This document shows positions 51,095 through 62,745 of a DNA stretch of 64,000 nt, in pieces. The DNA is from Pagrus major (lineage: Eukaryota; Chordata; Actinopteri; Spariformes; Sparidae): the NCBI RefSeq assembly GCF_040436345.1, contig NC_133230.1, positions 3,989,297 to 4,053,296 on the forward strand, read 5' to 3'. The notes beneath the pieces are model-generated. The model searched no databases and had not been told where the DNA came from. It was given only the letters and a program-made list of their open reading frames with translations. A program made the translations under genes and the position numbers. Numbering within the stretch: position 1 is the first letter of the stretch; each line of letters begins with the position of its first letter.

Positions 51095-53130
51095 GGAGTT
51101 CGCCATGATCTCTCACCTCCTCATGAAATGACCTCCACCTTTACCCGCAAGTGCCCTGTTCACGATTTACACCCCGGTCTCTGACTGTGTTTGGACGGAG
51201 CTGCACCTCCTGCAGAACTGGACAGAACTGTAGCAGGGACGTTTTCACACATCTCAAAAACCAGATACGAGTGAGGATCACTCGATTTTTCTCACCGCGC
51301 TGGTGGTGCTTTGAGTTTTATAGTGCCTGATGAGTAAAATCAAGTGCATCTCATATACATGTATATTTTTTTTCCCAGTTTGGCCTCCTGGTCTCACTGG
51401 GAATATTGGCTCTTCCTGTAATTACCAGGTTTGACTGAATGTCTGCAGCACTGTGGTGAATCGCTGCAGAATGAAACTAAAGGTGTGCCTTGAGATTATA
51501 CTTTAAATCCTATTAAAAGAAACGACATTATTAAAGTAACATTTACAAATCTCACAATCATACATCAAACTACCGTCATCTCCTCGGCTGCTGCAGAATG
51601 TCCACTAGTCATTGTGAGCAGTCAGACAGCTGATATGCCTTCGAGTGTTTTTTGTTTAATTAGAACACAGAAGAGGGAGGAATCTGAACTGTACACTACA
51701 ACATAAAGAAGTTTTTTTTTTTTTCAAGAAATTAATTTCTCTAATTAATATGCTAATTTAAACAGCAACAGGCTCCAAAAATTAATGAGATCGGTGGCAA
51801 TTTAGGGGAAACCCTGCGGTGCAGGTACGAAGCTTCCATTACTCGGTCACTGTGTTAAGAAGACATGACACACTGTGATAACGCAACGATCGATCTGTGG
51901 AATTTAAACAGACGAAACGAAAATTGTGTAGAATGGAGCATGCTACCTTTTGTAGCAACAGGTTGAGAACCAGCAACCCTCAGGACGAGGTGAAATCCTC
52001 CCGTCACTGTGAGAGTACGCACTTCCTGTTGCTGAAACATCCACTCACTGCAGCAGCACATGATTCATGTTGTGTAATGTTGTGACAACATAGTGAGACG
52101 TCATCTCAATCATGCAGCTGCACTTGCAAACAAATGTACATCCTCTTCACCAGGAATTACAGGTTACACGTGTAAAAATGTCATAGTTTAAGTCAGGACA
52201 TGACTACATTCTTTCAAATGAGATTCTTAGCAGAGCTGGCTGGAAAATGTTGGCTTAGTTATTCCACAGGCCAGATGTGGAAATAATTCTCCTTATCTGT
52301 TGAACTTTAGCATATAGCCGCTGTTGCTGTGGAAAGAAATATCTGTTTTTTTTTCCTGCTGTGAGAGAAGACAGTGGAAATCTCTCGTGGTTTCTGTAGA
52401 GTTAAACTCTCCGGTCGGGAGGGTTAAAGTCCGCGGCCTGTCACTGTTTGACAACAAAACAAACGACTGGATGTTTGTACGTTCATGCATGTGACCTCCT
52501 CTTCCACTGTGTTCTGTGCCTCTAAGTGTTTTTTTGCATGACTTATTCTGGTCACAGGAAGTCTTGTGCCATAATTTTAAATGCAGCTATAGAAAGAAGT
52601 GTAGAACATTTCGGAGTAACGACGACGGGCAGTTACGCTTTAAAAATGGTCGCAGTTAACGGTGAACTGATGTAGCTCAAATCGGATTTTCCAACAGCAC
52701 CACATTTACATTTTATGTGCCTTGGCACGCCGAAGCAATAAAACATCCTTTTTATTCAGATGTAGCTAAATTAATTGATTATGTAGCTGGAAGCTGGAAA
52801 TAGTTTAGATCAAAATGTTCCCACCCACAGACGCAGGAGAGTAAAACAGTCTCTTTGCTTTTCTTTACATCAGGGATGAGTTTCTTTACCGTCCAGAACC
52901 ACCATCATTCGTTTGAAATTTCCATACGACTGATGTCTTCGTCTCTGCGTTTGGCGCACAATGCCTTACACTCTGGTTTTATTTTTCTACGTTTTCTGTT
53001 TTTAGAAACATTTTATACAATCAAGAAAATGCAGTTGGCCGACATGTTTGTCTACAGGTTTTTAGGTACGGGGCGATCAGATCCTGTTTTAATTCTGCTC
53101 AAATAAATCAAACGACGGTTGGATGTTTCA
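51095..53130 (+). other. rpia: rpia 3'UTR and downstream DNA (extent inferred)
   Basis: No further coding frames are supported. Two AATAAA signals are plausible. The first, at 52737, has a modest downstream element. The second, at 53102, is followed by a GT-rich stretch (ctgatgtgtccggtgtcc). The true end cannot be decided. Confidence 0.45.
53102..53107 (+). terminator. rpia: rpia polyadenylation signal candidate
   Basis: AATAAA is followed within 35-60 bases by GT-rich sequence. The AATAAA at 52737 is the alternative. Confidence 0.4.
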
Positions 53131-54100
53131 GCGTGAACTGATGTGTCCGGTGTCCGATGTTGGGATATTTTTGCACCAGCATTTCTTTTGATTTCTTTCT
53201 TTACAATCTGACTGTGATAATGATTTTAATGTGATGGTACTATTATTTTCTTTGTCAAACAATACAGGACCAAAAATGATACCACCATGTCTCCTTGTTT
53301 TTATTTCTGATGAATCTGTGACAACTTGAAACAACTAAAACAAGTAGTCGGTTAAGAATAACTAATAATATCAAACATGCAAGTTGAGCTTTGCAGATGT
53401 GAACATTTGCCCGTTTTCTTTTGTCTTCTGTTGTAGAAAACTCAATAACTTTTAGTTTTGGACAAAACGAGGAATTTTACGTCCACGCAGATTCTGTAAA
53501 ATTGTGATATTTCGCTTAAATTTACAGACAAAGCCACTAATCAACTAAATAATCACCTTGTAAACACGAGTAGAGGTGAAAAGTCTGCACTGCTATGTAA
53601 GCACTGAATAATCAAAGAAAATGGGAAAGTACTGCACTGCAATGAAAACCTTGGTGATGCTGTTCTCCTTTATGGCCACTTGGGGGCGCCAGAAATGCAA
53701 AGCAGGTTGATTCGGCTGCAAGGTGTCCAATCATTGCACATCAAAGCGTGGGGTGATAAATGACCTTAAATACCCTGAGAGTCATCACCAGTCATGACCT
53801 AGACGAGCTGAGCAGCTGTTTGCACCACTTTAAACGCTTTATAGATACATTTAAAGTAACTTAAGCAGTATATATGAATAAAAAACATAACAAAGGAACC
53901 TGAAGCTGCAGCTTTTATACGAGCTTCCTTGTTTAAAAGCTAAACACCTTCGTGTGTTTAGTTTCAGGTGTTCTGTCACATCCTCGGTTTGTTTATCAGA
54001 AAGTCAGAGAACATAACTCGTGATCAGGAACAGGAAACGCACCTATCATCCTCAAGCCACGTTGACGCTTTCATATCGGCTGTCTTGACAACTACAGCGT
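53131..54100. other. Intergenic, rpia to eif2ak3
   Basis: About 1 kb. A weak match to the dispersed type of 46.9 kb is seen at 53395-53570 (gttttggacaaaacgaggaa, ccactaatcaactaaataat). A CTCF-like word lies at 53673-53691. No gene was seen. Confidence 0.6.
53673..53691 (+). promoter_or_regulatory. CTCF-like motif
   Basis: tggccacttgggggcgcca matches the CTCF core CCACNAGGGGGCGC in all but two positions. It sits between two transcription units. A related but weaker word occurs at 40500, so it may belong to a repeat. Confidence 0.35.
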
Positions 54101-54114
54101 GAGTGACAGCTCAA

Positions 54115-54500
54115 ACATCCAATCAGGCTTCGCATTTTGCCGACTTGGACCAATCGCGTCGCCGCTTTTTATGCATCGCCTCTCTGATTGGCCCGACGAC
54201 GACACATCCCACCAATCACACATCCGCCACACGATTCGCCATCGGGGACTTTTTTGCGTCACCCTGTTGTACGTCACCCCGCCGGTGCGCATGCGCGGCT
54301 TTAACGGACAGCGGATTAGCCAATGAGGCGCACTGTTTGGGGGGCTGGAAGGTTCTGAGCCCGCCTCTTTGAGCGACAGCCGGCTGATGCAATCACATTC
54401 TGCTTAGTATGCGAAGTACGCGTGATTGACAGCGCGTCGACCAATGAGAAGTGGCCGCATGAATTTTTAATGAGTGTGGAGATGTCGCCGTCCAATCCCA
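54115..54500 (+). promoter_or_regulatory. eif2ak3: eif2ak3 promoter with seven CCAAT boxes
   Basis: CCAAT (or ATTGG) pentamers occur near 54119, 54149, 54186 (reverse), 54212, 54320, 54441 and 54492, most with the NF-Y-type flank CCAATCA or CCAATGA. The first two are about 30 bases apart. TACGTCACC at about 54270 is a CRE/ATF half site. A CCAAT followed by GCCACACG at 54212 resembles an ER-stress element but does not have the exact N9-CCACG form. The region is CpG-rich relative to its surroundings. Confidence 0.75.
54286..54297. promoter_or_regulatory. eif2ak3: NRF1-type site in eif2ak3 promoter
   Basis: TGCGCATGCGCG fits the NRF1 consensus YGCGCAYGCGCR at every position. It lies within the CCAAT cluster. 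Confidence 0.7.
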
Positions 54501-54552
54501 GTGTAGAAACAAGGCGGGGCTTGTCGTTACTAAGGCAAGTCCTGAGTGAAGT

Positions 54553-54559
54553 ATAAAGG
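54553..54559 (+). promoter_or_regulatory. eif2ak3: TATA-like box of eif2ak3
   Basis: TATAAAG lies about 190 bases before the start codon and 60 bases after the last CCAAT box. It predicts transcription start near 54583. A TATA-less dispersed start is the alternative. Confidence 0.45.
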
Positions 54560-54588
54560 GAATAACATGGTGTCCCAGCGGCTGTTTA

Positions 54589-54600
54589 TGTTTACTTAAA
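54589..54600 (+). other. uORF1 in putative eif2ak3 leader (3 codons)
   Basis: ATG, two codons and TAA lie just after the predicted start site, in a weak initiation context. A second in-frame ATG at 54568 would lengthen it to 10 codons if transcription starts further upstream. Confidence 0.5.
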
Positions 54601-54680
54601 GAACAGATTTGGAAAAGGGCGTCCTGCGACACACAGCCGACTTTCCCTCGCAGGTTTTTTTTTTGCACTTTAAGTTTTTT

Positions 54681-54776
54681 ATGTTCAGATTTACAAGGCC
54701 AGTGGCATGTAAATCTCATATTTCACTAATGTGCCAGTCTTACAAATGGAAAGGGGGCTTCACTTTGGAAACGTGA
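54681..54776 (+). other. uORF2 overlapping the eif2ak3 start codon
   Basis: A 31-codon frame starting at 54681 runs out of frame through the main ATG at 54746 and stops 28 bases beyond it. A second in-frame ATG lies at 54729. A separate ATG-TAA start-stop pair sits at 54707-54712. Contexts of the 54681 and 54729 ATGs are weak. Confidence 0.55.
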
Positions 54777-55056
54777 GCATTTCCCTGGTGCTCCTGTTGT
54801 TGCTGAAAGCGCTCACCGGATTCGGGACCTCGCTAACTCACGGCTCCGCCATCGGGAGGGAGCCGCAGTCCGCCGCCCTGGGCTCCGGTTCGACCTCGGA
54901 GGATGACGGCGCAGCAGGAGTCATGAAGCGGGGCTTGGGTAACGTGGGCGCCCCGGTGATTGTAGCGGACGTAACGGTGGAGGACGACGACAACGGGTCG
55001 GCTGGGGAAAACGACGAGTCATATGGAGAAAGTAGCGGAAAGTTCCGACCCACAAG
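54746..55056 (+). CDS. eif2ak3: eif2ak3 (PERK) exon 1, coding part
   Basis: PERK is a type I ER membrane kinase. Its lumenal domain senses unfolded protein and its cytosolic kinase phosphorylates eIF2alpha. Only exon 1 is in the window, 103 codons plus two bases. It begins MERGLHFGN, then a hydrophobic signal peptide core (SISLVLLLLLKALTGFG), then a low-complexity acidic region with VADVTVEDDDNGSAGENDE. Human PERK begins MERA and has [20 protein letters not shown] at the same place, followed by LRPRGRS; here the exon ends FRPTR at gtgcgt. Location next to rpia supports the call, as RPIA and EIF2AK3 are neighbours in human. No lumenal beta-propeller or kinase exon is present before the window ends. 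Confidence 0.85.
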
Positions 55057-57599
55057 GTGCGTTCAGTTAAAAAAATTACGAGGTGTGACATGCGCCCATT
55101 ACCGGACCATTTCACGTAGTGCACGCTGGAGGGTCGCTCCGCACTGAAAACTTGTGGTTGACCCTGTTTTAAACGCAGAGTATCTCCCTGTAATACTGAT
55201 AAATGTTCATGGGAGACGTGTTAAGTTGTGTCGGTGAGATCTCAGTGCACCAAAATATGAGAAAAAACAACTTTACGCGCAAGTTTACGCGCAAGTTTGG
55301 ATGGAAATCGCGTGATAAGTTCGATGGGAGGGAGGGAGGAGGGGAAACTGGCGATGTGCATGTGCTGTAAGCAGAAGTAGACACTCTGCAGCTGTTGTGT
55401 TGCACACTTGATGTAGTTTTCTGATACAAGTGAAACTTTTTGAGGAAGTGGGCTCATCGATCTGAAAGTTTTGATGCAGACTCCTCCTGGGCAGGCTCGG
55501 CTCCAAAGTTCCCCACCGTGACGCACGGACGTGCAGGCTTGGGTGTTATTTGGGTTTTGTTGGAAGTTATTCATACAGTTGTACTGATGTGCATTAAGTC
55601 ACTTGAGTGTGTGGGTGCACATAAACCAGTTGTATGTACGGTTGGATGGGTTTAACAGCAGTGTGATGTGATGGATGCGACCCTCCCTCCCTGTTTTTCC
55701 TCTCTTTAGGGGGCTTACTTATCAGATCTCCTCTCCTCATGCAGCCTCCAGTTTTTGCACTGTTGAGTTAATTTCCTTTTCCCATTTATTATCATATAAA
55801 AAAAATCACATTACATGAAGGGAACATTTTCCCTAATCACTTGACAGCGGAGATACCAATCCTCTCACCACCCCACCGCTTATCTCCTGCTGTCAGCAGA
55901 TAGGATACCTCTCAGATGAGAGAAGTTGAACGTCTGTTTATTTAATTAATGGCAGTTAATTGGGGGGATTTAGCAGAAGGAGATTGCTCCTGTGATAATG
56001 TCGGTGGTGATTTTAAAAAGCTGTGACACGGTGACTCTGCAGCACGAGGAGAAAGATTTCATTAAAGACTGAAGGTGTTTGACTTCATGCATGTGCCTGA
56101 TCTGTTGTCATCTGACAAACCTAGAAGTTAAAAAGTGTGGCAGTTCGGCTTAAGATGCACAATCCTGTCCTGGGTAGGGGAATTTGTCTTGGTCGTGGAA
56201 GCGATTGCTGATTTAAACATTCGTTGGGATTTCTACGACCACAAATCATACATGACAAGTGCGTGTTTCTTGTTTCATGGGATGGCAATCCTTCAGGGTC
56301 CTGCCGGTCAGGAAGTTTTCAGCCTCACGCAGTCCACAGGTTTGTTGCTGAACCCTGTCAGACCTGCTGTTGCTGCCCAAAGTGAGATGCAGTTCTTGGC
56401 GCAGTGGGTAGGGCATTGATTTTGTCTTCCTTGGTAAACAGTAGGTTTGACGCCCACCTTTTAGATGTTTGGCGCAGTGTGTTCCTCATGATGTTACTCC
56501 TCTCTGCCATGTTAGCCTTTTTTTTTTTTTTTTCCAAGACCATTACAGGATACATCTGACTGATGCAGCTTGTAACATGGTTCTTTATCCCAGTGCACTT
56601 GCTGTCTTTGCAGAAGCGTACGAGGTCTTACACTAAATTATTCTCAGTGTAGTTTTATAAATGTGCTGTCTGCTTTCCAAGAAAAAGTTGGATCCAAGTC
56701 AGTAAATTTGACATCCTTGTTAAAACCCTGCTTTTTCTCTCCTTAATGCTAAAACTTCTGCAGCATGTTCCCCATCTGCTGTCAACATTTTTTAATCTTG
56801 AGCCTCATTTAAAGGCGTTCTGACAACCCCCCCAAAGCATCCCATACCAGCGCTTGTTATTCGGGATGATAAACAAACCCAGCTTTGTCACAACAGGGGA
56901 GCGACTGAGCACACAGCGCAGTCAGCCCGCAGGAAGCTGGAGTCAAGAGGAATAGGTGTCGTGTATGTTTATTTTGAAGAAATTGTGCGAGGCAGAATTT
57001 TAAAAAAGATGTTTTCACGTGGTGTTTACAACAAATTAAATCTACCGTGTGCACCAAAACTTCATCAGGATGAAGAGTCATGACGAAATAACTGTGGCGT
57101 GAAGGCAACTGGGGGCTTCAGGACGGATTGAGGCTCCTGTCTGTCATCGGCAGTACAGTATCAAGAGCAAATCGAAAGTAATTAGCAGAGCAGTTTTTTT
57201 TTTTTTTGCTCTGATAGAAGCAGGGCTATTCCCCTGCCAGGCACCTCAGCTGCTGCAGGAAAACTCCTGAGTGTCATCCTGCTGCTGGTCACACCCTGCC
57301 ACCGCTCTGCTCGCACTCCTGCGTCTGCTCACATACAGTGTGAGGACTGTACCTGCGTCTGACACGTATCTGCTGTCCTTTCTCACTTTGTCACAGTCTG
57401 CCTCCTCCACTTCCTCTGCTGTTTTCCTCATGATCTTTCTCACATATTCACAGTTTGTCTGCGAACACTTAGTTATCGTACATCAATCTCAGAATACATT
57501 GTCAACAAGTATTAAAAGTTTATTGTATTCCTTTCTGCCTTTTGTTTTGGTTTATTACATTCAAGATATTCTAGAAAAATATTACAAAAGGACGAATTT

Positions 57600-57895
57600 C
57601 TTCAATGATTAATCAATTCATCTTTAAGTTGTCTTTATTTTGATAATGGATTAGTCCGTTTGAGTATTTTTCGCTGATTCCAGCTTCTTAAATGTGAATA
57701 TTTTCTGGTTTCTTTCCTCCTCTGTGACATTAACACTGAATATCTTTGAGTCGTGAACAAAACAAGACATCTGAGGACGTCATCTTGGGCTTTGAGAAAC
57801 ACTGATCGATATCGTTGCACCGTTTTATAGACTGAACATCACATAGATTAATCAAGAAAATAACAAAGTAATCCGTAGTCGCATCCCAAAAACTT
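57600..57895 (+). repeat. Dispersed repeat ('cttaaatgtgaatattttct' type), full-length-like
   Basis: It reads ttcaatgattaatcaattca, ttccagcttcttaaatgtga, ctggtttctttcctcctctg, aacaaaacaagacatctgag, gtcatcttgggctttgagaa and ttttatagactgaacatc. This is the best preserved copy of the type seen at 46.9 and 47.5 kb. Confidence 0.8.
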
Positions 57896-59644
57896 TAAGG
57901 TGTTCGTTCTTCTGTTTTGGTTTCAAGATTCAAAATATTCTCATTGTTGAAATATTGAGCTTTGAGCAGCTTGTCTCATTATGTAATTATCTTAATAATA
58001 ACATTGAATTAAGTTTTATATCTGCCAGGCTGCTACAAAGAGAATAGATTTACGTATCATCACAAAGACGAGCAGTCGCACTGATACGTAGAAGTCAATA
58101 ACATAAAGAATTAACAAAGTGCCCTGTGAGGCAGCTTCAGCATGAATGAAAGGCTGAATAATTCATCATAAAGCCTGTCTGTAAAACAACAACAACCAAT
58201 TGTAAAACATGACAGATTTTTTTCTGAAGTGAGAAAATAATGAACTTGAGGAAAAGTTTTCTGTTTTTCAAGTGTCAAAAACACGCTAAGATCTCCCATC
58301 ACACCCCGTCTGCCTCTGTCTGCACGTCTGTTGTTGAAGTCCGCGTCTCCTTTGCATTGATTCTCTTTGTCTCTCGCTCTTTACGCTCTCTCTCATCCTA
58401 CACTTTCTAATGTCACCCCTTGAGTATATACTGTATGCTTTGTTTCCATCCTTCCATCTGTCAGGGGAATTGTGGGTTGAACTTTAGAAAGTGTCACGAG
58501 CGGTGGATTAGATTTAGGTGCGTTTCCCTTTCAAACGGGCCAATTTAAACGAAAAGGACTTCGTAAATGTCAAAAAATACATTTGCAACGGGAGGAAAAA
58601 AATAGAGATTGTAAACATTAGAAGTAATGACAGTGAACATGGAGAGGAAACCATGCGGTGAGAAGGTGTGAGACGGTAAAACCGGCCACGTTTTTTTGGA
58701 AAGTAGTCCTCCGGCATTATTTGGGTCAGCTTGTTGAAAACATATCGCCGCCTCCTCCTGTGACCTTTTCAAGGCGTTACCTGCGGCTGACGCTGTTTTC
58801 CAAGTCAAACAGGCCAGCTCCTGTGATAATAAGTGCCACCCTGTGACAATGATAAACGCTAACACACCCTGAATCATTGTGGCTGGAGGAACAACTTTAC
58901 AGAGCTGTGAATAAAATAAAGGAAAAGAAGAATCATGACCTTGTTCATGACCACTTATTCTACTTTTGAAGACAACTTCAGAGCTTTGTTGACGACATTA
59001 TGCCTCTCACAGCCCGGATCTCTTTGTGTTTTAAAGAGAACGGACCTCCAGTAAAGCCCTTTTTATTTTATTTTCTTCCAAATTAGCTGTTGGAGTGGAG
59101 CACTTCAAACACACACTCTTGAAAACATTTCACACGGACAGCTTCAGATGTGAACATTTTTAAGTTTCTGTCAGTTGTTTTCATTTTCCCCTCCTCCGCC
59201 CCTCCATCCTGTAATCTATAAATATTCTAGATGTACGCTTTGATCCGGCCTTCAGTTTGTGACGAGAGCTGCCGTCGTCGTCGGCTTGACGGCTGTCACC
59301 TCACCTTTTAACGCTGCCGTCTATAGGTTACAAACTCTACTCTGGAGACTCGGTGTTTACATCCGTCTCCGTGCATCTATATGAAGGCTCTTGTGTGTGT
59401 GTGTGAATCATGTATGTGACGGTTTTGATGTCTCCGCCAGCGACCGCTCCACCGGGGCCTCCATCACCTTAGGGAGCACTTGGAGGTGAGAGGAGAGAGG
59501 ACAGCAGCTTTGTTTGAACCTGCTCCCCCCACCGACTCCCACCCCTCTTACCCTCCGTACCCCCCCTCCACACCCCCCTCAGGGCCCTGTAGCGGCAACA
59601 GCTCTTCTGGGCCGCCGCGCTCGCCGGCTGGCTCCCACCAGCCT

Positions 59645-59700
59645 ACTGCTTAGCAACAGCCAATCGGCCAAGCCGGGCGACTTGTCGGCCAATTGCGTCG
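59645..59700 (+). promoter_or_regulatory. TTAGCAAC + CCAAT module A
   Basis: ACTGCTTAGCAACAG then CCAATCGG, with a second CCAAT 29 bases further (ggccaattgcg). AGCAAC is an RFX (X-box) half site and CCAAT the NF-Y core. The surroundings are CpG-rich. Function is inferred from motifs only. Confidence 0.5.
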
Positions 59701-59764
59701 GAGAGACGGGCTAGTGCTCAGAATTTGAGTTGGCCGCATGGGTCTGGATATAGTTAGGTAAAGA

Positions 59765-59811
59765 TGGAGGAGGAGGAGGAGGAGGAGAAGGAGGAGAAGG
59801 AGGAGGAGGAG
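59765..59811 (+). repeat. (GGA)n-rich purine array
   Basis: GGA triplets with GAA interruptions, about 47 bases. It creates a Glu/Lys-rich frame that is not a gene. Confidence 0.95.
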
Positions 59812-60716
59812 TGGAATTTTTTTTTTGGGAGGGGAGAGTTCATTTCCTTGTTGTTTTTTTTTTTTTTTTCATTCTCACTTTGTTTCACTAGTCTGCTCTG
59901 TAACCAGGGAGATGTTGTGGGTTTTATTAATAGAAACTGTCCCCAGAATAACAGGTCAAGATGAAGATGATTGAACTCCCTCTGGGAAGTTTTAATTGAG
60001 CACTCAAAAAATCGGTTCTTGAAACTCAGACCGTGTGCAGCACTTGTTTTTTTTTTACACTGAAGAGGTCTCAATGTAAAAAAACTCCAGCTGCTGAACT
60101 CAGTGTCACTTCAAACAAGCTTATATAATCTCTTTGAACCCATTACATCCTCATCGTCTTTTCCTTATATAAGCATGTTTTTTTTAATTTTAAATCATGT
60201 CTGGTGCTATTTTATTCAAATATTTCTCACATTATTGCTTTCTGTAATAATCTGATTGTTCAGTGTGCAGAAGTTGCCCTAAAAAAACAGACCCTCGGTT
60301 GTTGACGCTGGGATGCGATGACCTCTCGTAACTTCCTGACTCTCCTCCGCACCCGGTGAACTCTTGTCTGGGTTGTGGAAGCGCCTCTGACGTGATGTTT
60401 TTCATAAATGTTTCATAACCGTGTGTGTGGCGACTGAAATAGTAACTAGTTCTTTATAAATGTGACTGCTAAACAAGTGTGGCTTCGTATCTGATTATCA
60501 GGATGAGTGAATTTATTAGGTCAGTGGCTATTTCGGTAAGTCGGCAGGACCCATCCTGCAGCACTGCAGTATGGGTGGGGCAGAGGCAGAAAGGTGGGAT
60601 ACTGGGAGAGAGAGAGTGTGAGGGGAAGGATGGGGAGGGAGTGGAGGATGAAAACAAGGAGTTAGCTGGTAGTTATCAGGACCACGCTGTCTTGTTTTCA
60701 CTCTCGATGGCTCCTC

Positions 60717-60775
60717 ACTGCTTAGCAACAACGAATCAGATCCTCGGATGGGAGCTGCGGCCCGGCCAATCAGCC
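60717..60775 (+). promoter_or_regulatory. TTAGCAAC + CCAAT module B
   Basis: ACTGCTTAGCAACAAC then GAATCAG, where the first CCAAT is altered to CGAAT, and an intact CCAATCAGCC about 34 bases downstream. Layout follows modules A and C. Confidence 0.5.
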
Positions 60776-60821
60776 TGCAGGAGCGTGGCGCCATAGAGTT
60801 TGGATTTTACCACGTGTGAGC

Positions 60822-60862
60822 TGAGAGAGAGAGAGGGAGAGAGAGAGAGAGAGAGGGAGAGG
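60822..60862 (+). repeat. (GA)n microsatellite, interrupted
   Basis: GA units with two GGGA interruptions, close behind module B. Confidence 0.95.
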
Positions 60863-61819
60863 GTGATGGCTTTTAAATGGTGTGTGTGTTTTTTATGCTA
60901 GTACCAGAAGTTTTTTTTTTTTTTTTTTTATAAAACCACACCCTTTGCTCCGTGCTGCAGTGACCCTGATGGATGCGAGGTCGATTTTTAAAGCTGACTG
61001 CACATCGAAGGTCTGTCAGGCTGCGGCTGTCGTGACAAAGACATTAAAAAGTGATCGCTTGTTTATTTAGCAGGTCTGGAGGACAGTTATATAAACCTTC
61101 CCGTCAAATGAAAATGTGTTTACGTGCAGCTGTTATGTCACCTGTGTTTATTAATGTCTGTTTAGGCTTAGTGGCACATTACTGCCATGTCAGTGACACC
61201 AGACAGATGGTTTGTTTTCTGTTGTCAACTTTAAATCTGGTCTTATATTACGTATTGTGAGGCAAATTCATGTTTGCTGAAGAAAAGACCAGGTTCCTGT
61301 TTCATGCTGTGTTGAACTAACTGCCTGCAGCTCCTTAAGCCTTAAAATATCCTCTATTGAATAATGGGATTAGCACAATTCAAAGACTTAAAGAGGCTCT
61401 TAAGTGTTTGTTGTCACTGTAACCACAATTACATGTTTTGTTTTCCTTTTCACATATGTGTAAAATATTAATTCAGACTCTGAATAAATAATATCAAATG
61501 AAATGTTTAAATCATCCCAGGCGTTATCTGTCAGAATGTGCACGGTTTAAAGGAATGCGCTCGTCGCTCTTCTCCCCTCCTGCTGGTGCAGCTGCTGGTG
61601 CTGGGTGCGGCCCGCTCCGAGCTGCATCCATAACTTTCTCCCCACGTGCTCCCCATGCTCTCGTATTTTTGTTCTGCCTCTCGGTGGCTGCGCGGCAGGC
61701 TGAGTGGCAGCTGCGCGGCAGCAGAACTCCACACTCCAGCGTGCATTCAGGCTGCTCGCTGTTGCATGGTTACAGGCAGTCCTGCCCTGCCATTCGCTCC
61801 GAGTCTGCAGAGCTGCCCG

Positions 61820-61892
61820 CGCATTGGCTCAGAGAGTCGAAAAACACTGCTTCCATTGGCTGCGGCCAAGTAGCAGTGTGTTGCGATTGGTC
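61820..61892 (-). promoter_or_regulatory. Triple reverse CCAAT cluster
   Basis: ATTGG pentamers at 61823, 61855 and 61886 (gcattggct, ccattggct, cgattggtc) are spaced 32 and 31 bases apart, about three helical turns. The DNA from about 61540 to 61930 is GC- and CpG-richer than the rest of the intron. Confidence 0.5.
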
Positions 61893-62249
61893 CATCTCCG
61901 CGGCTCCCGCTCCTTGGAGACTCGGCCTGTGTAAACATCCTGGTTGTTTCTCTCAATGGAGTGTGTTTACCAGCAGCTCGGTTTTGCCGGTGTGTGCAGA
62001 CTGAGGCTGAGAGTCTCTGAGGAGCTGAGAGTCTGGTGAGAGGGGAGGCTAATTGGCTCCCTGCTCTGCCATACGCTTTGTGATTGAAGAAGCTCTCTGC
62101 ACTATTATGACACTTTGACAGCATTACAGGCGAGGACACTAACAACCCTCAGTCTGCTGGCAGCCTTACTACTCTTCCTCTTTCTCCGTCTTCATCCTCA
62201 ATTCCAACGTCTTCATCAGTGTCTCCGCTGCCTGCATCTGTCACATCGG

Positions 62250-62273
62250 CTGCAGCAGCAGCAGCAGCAGCAG
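62250..62273 (+). repeat. (CAG)n trinucleotide repeat, about 8 units
   Basis: CAG units in the GC-richer part of intron 1, with no supported coding frame. Confidence 0.93.
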
Positions 62274-62745
62274 CATCAGCCCCACAGGCTGCATGTTATC
62301 CCTTTGGTGACGAGCAGAGCGGCGGCGTCTCGGGGCTCAGACGTGGAAAATAAATTGCCCCGAGTTCTAAATGATAGGGCTGTTTGTTTTGTGCGAGTTG
62401 TTTTTATTGTTGAGTTTAGTGCTGTTTTCATACTCCACTCCTCCGCTGCTCGTCTTCTCCATTACCATCATGGTACCTAAGTTGTAGAGTTAAGTGCCCC
62501 CCGTCCCAACCCCCCACTCCACTCCTCCTCATCCTTTATCTGGAGTACAAAGAGTCCACAAAAGCCTTTGATCCCCCCCTCAGAATGAAATTCTTCTATC
62601 TCTTGCTCACCCTCTTTTCCATCTCTGAAGTTGAACTCGATGCTCTCAGTGACTTCGTCCTCACTTCTACATTCACAGCATGACTTGGAGGGGGCGGGGC
62701 CGCCTGAGCGAGGGCCGCCAAAGCTTCCACCCTCTCAGAGAGCCG

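Noticed and set aside
54212..54235. Canonical ER-stress element CCAAT-N9-CCACG
   Set aside because: After nine bases the sequence reads GCCAC and after ten CCACA, so the exact element is not present.
59764..60074. Glu/Lys-rich and Ser-rich frames near 59.8 kb
   Set aside because: Created by the GGA array and poly-T/poly-A runs.
61498..62004. 168-codon + frame as a protein gene
   Set aside because: No known family, Cys/Ser/Ala-rich as expected from GC-rich DNA, and the minus strand is open as well. Kept only as a possible non-coding exon in the findings.
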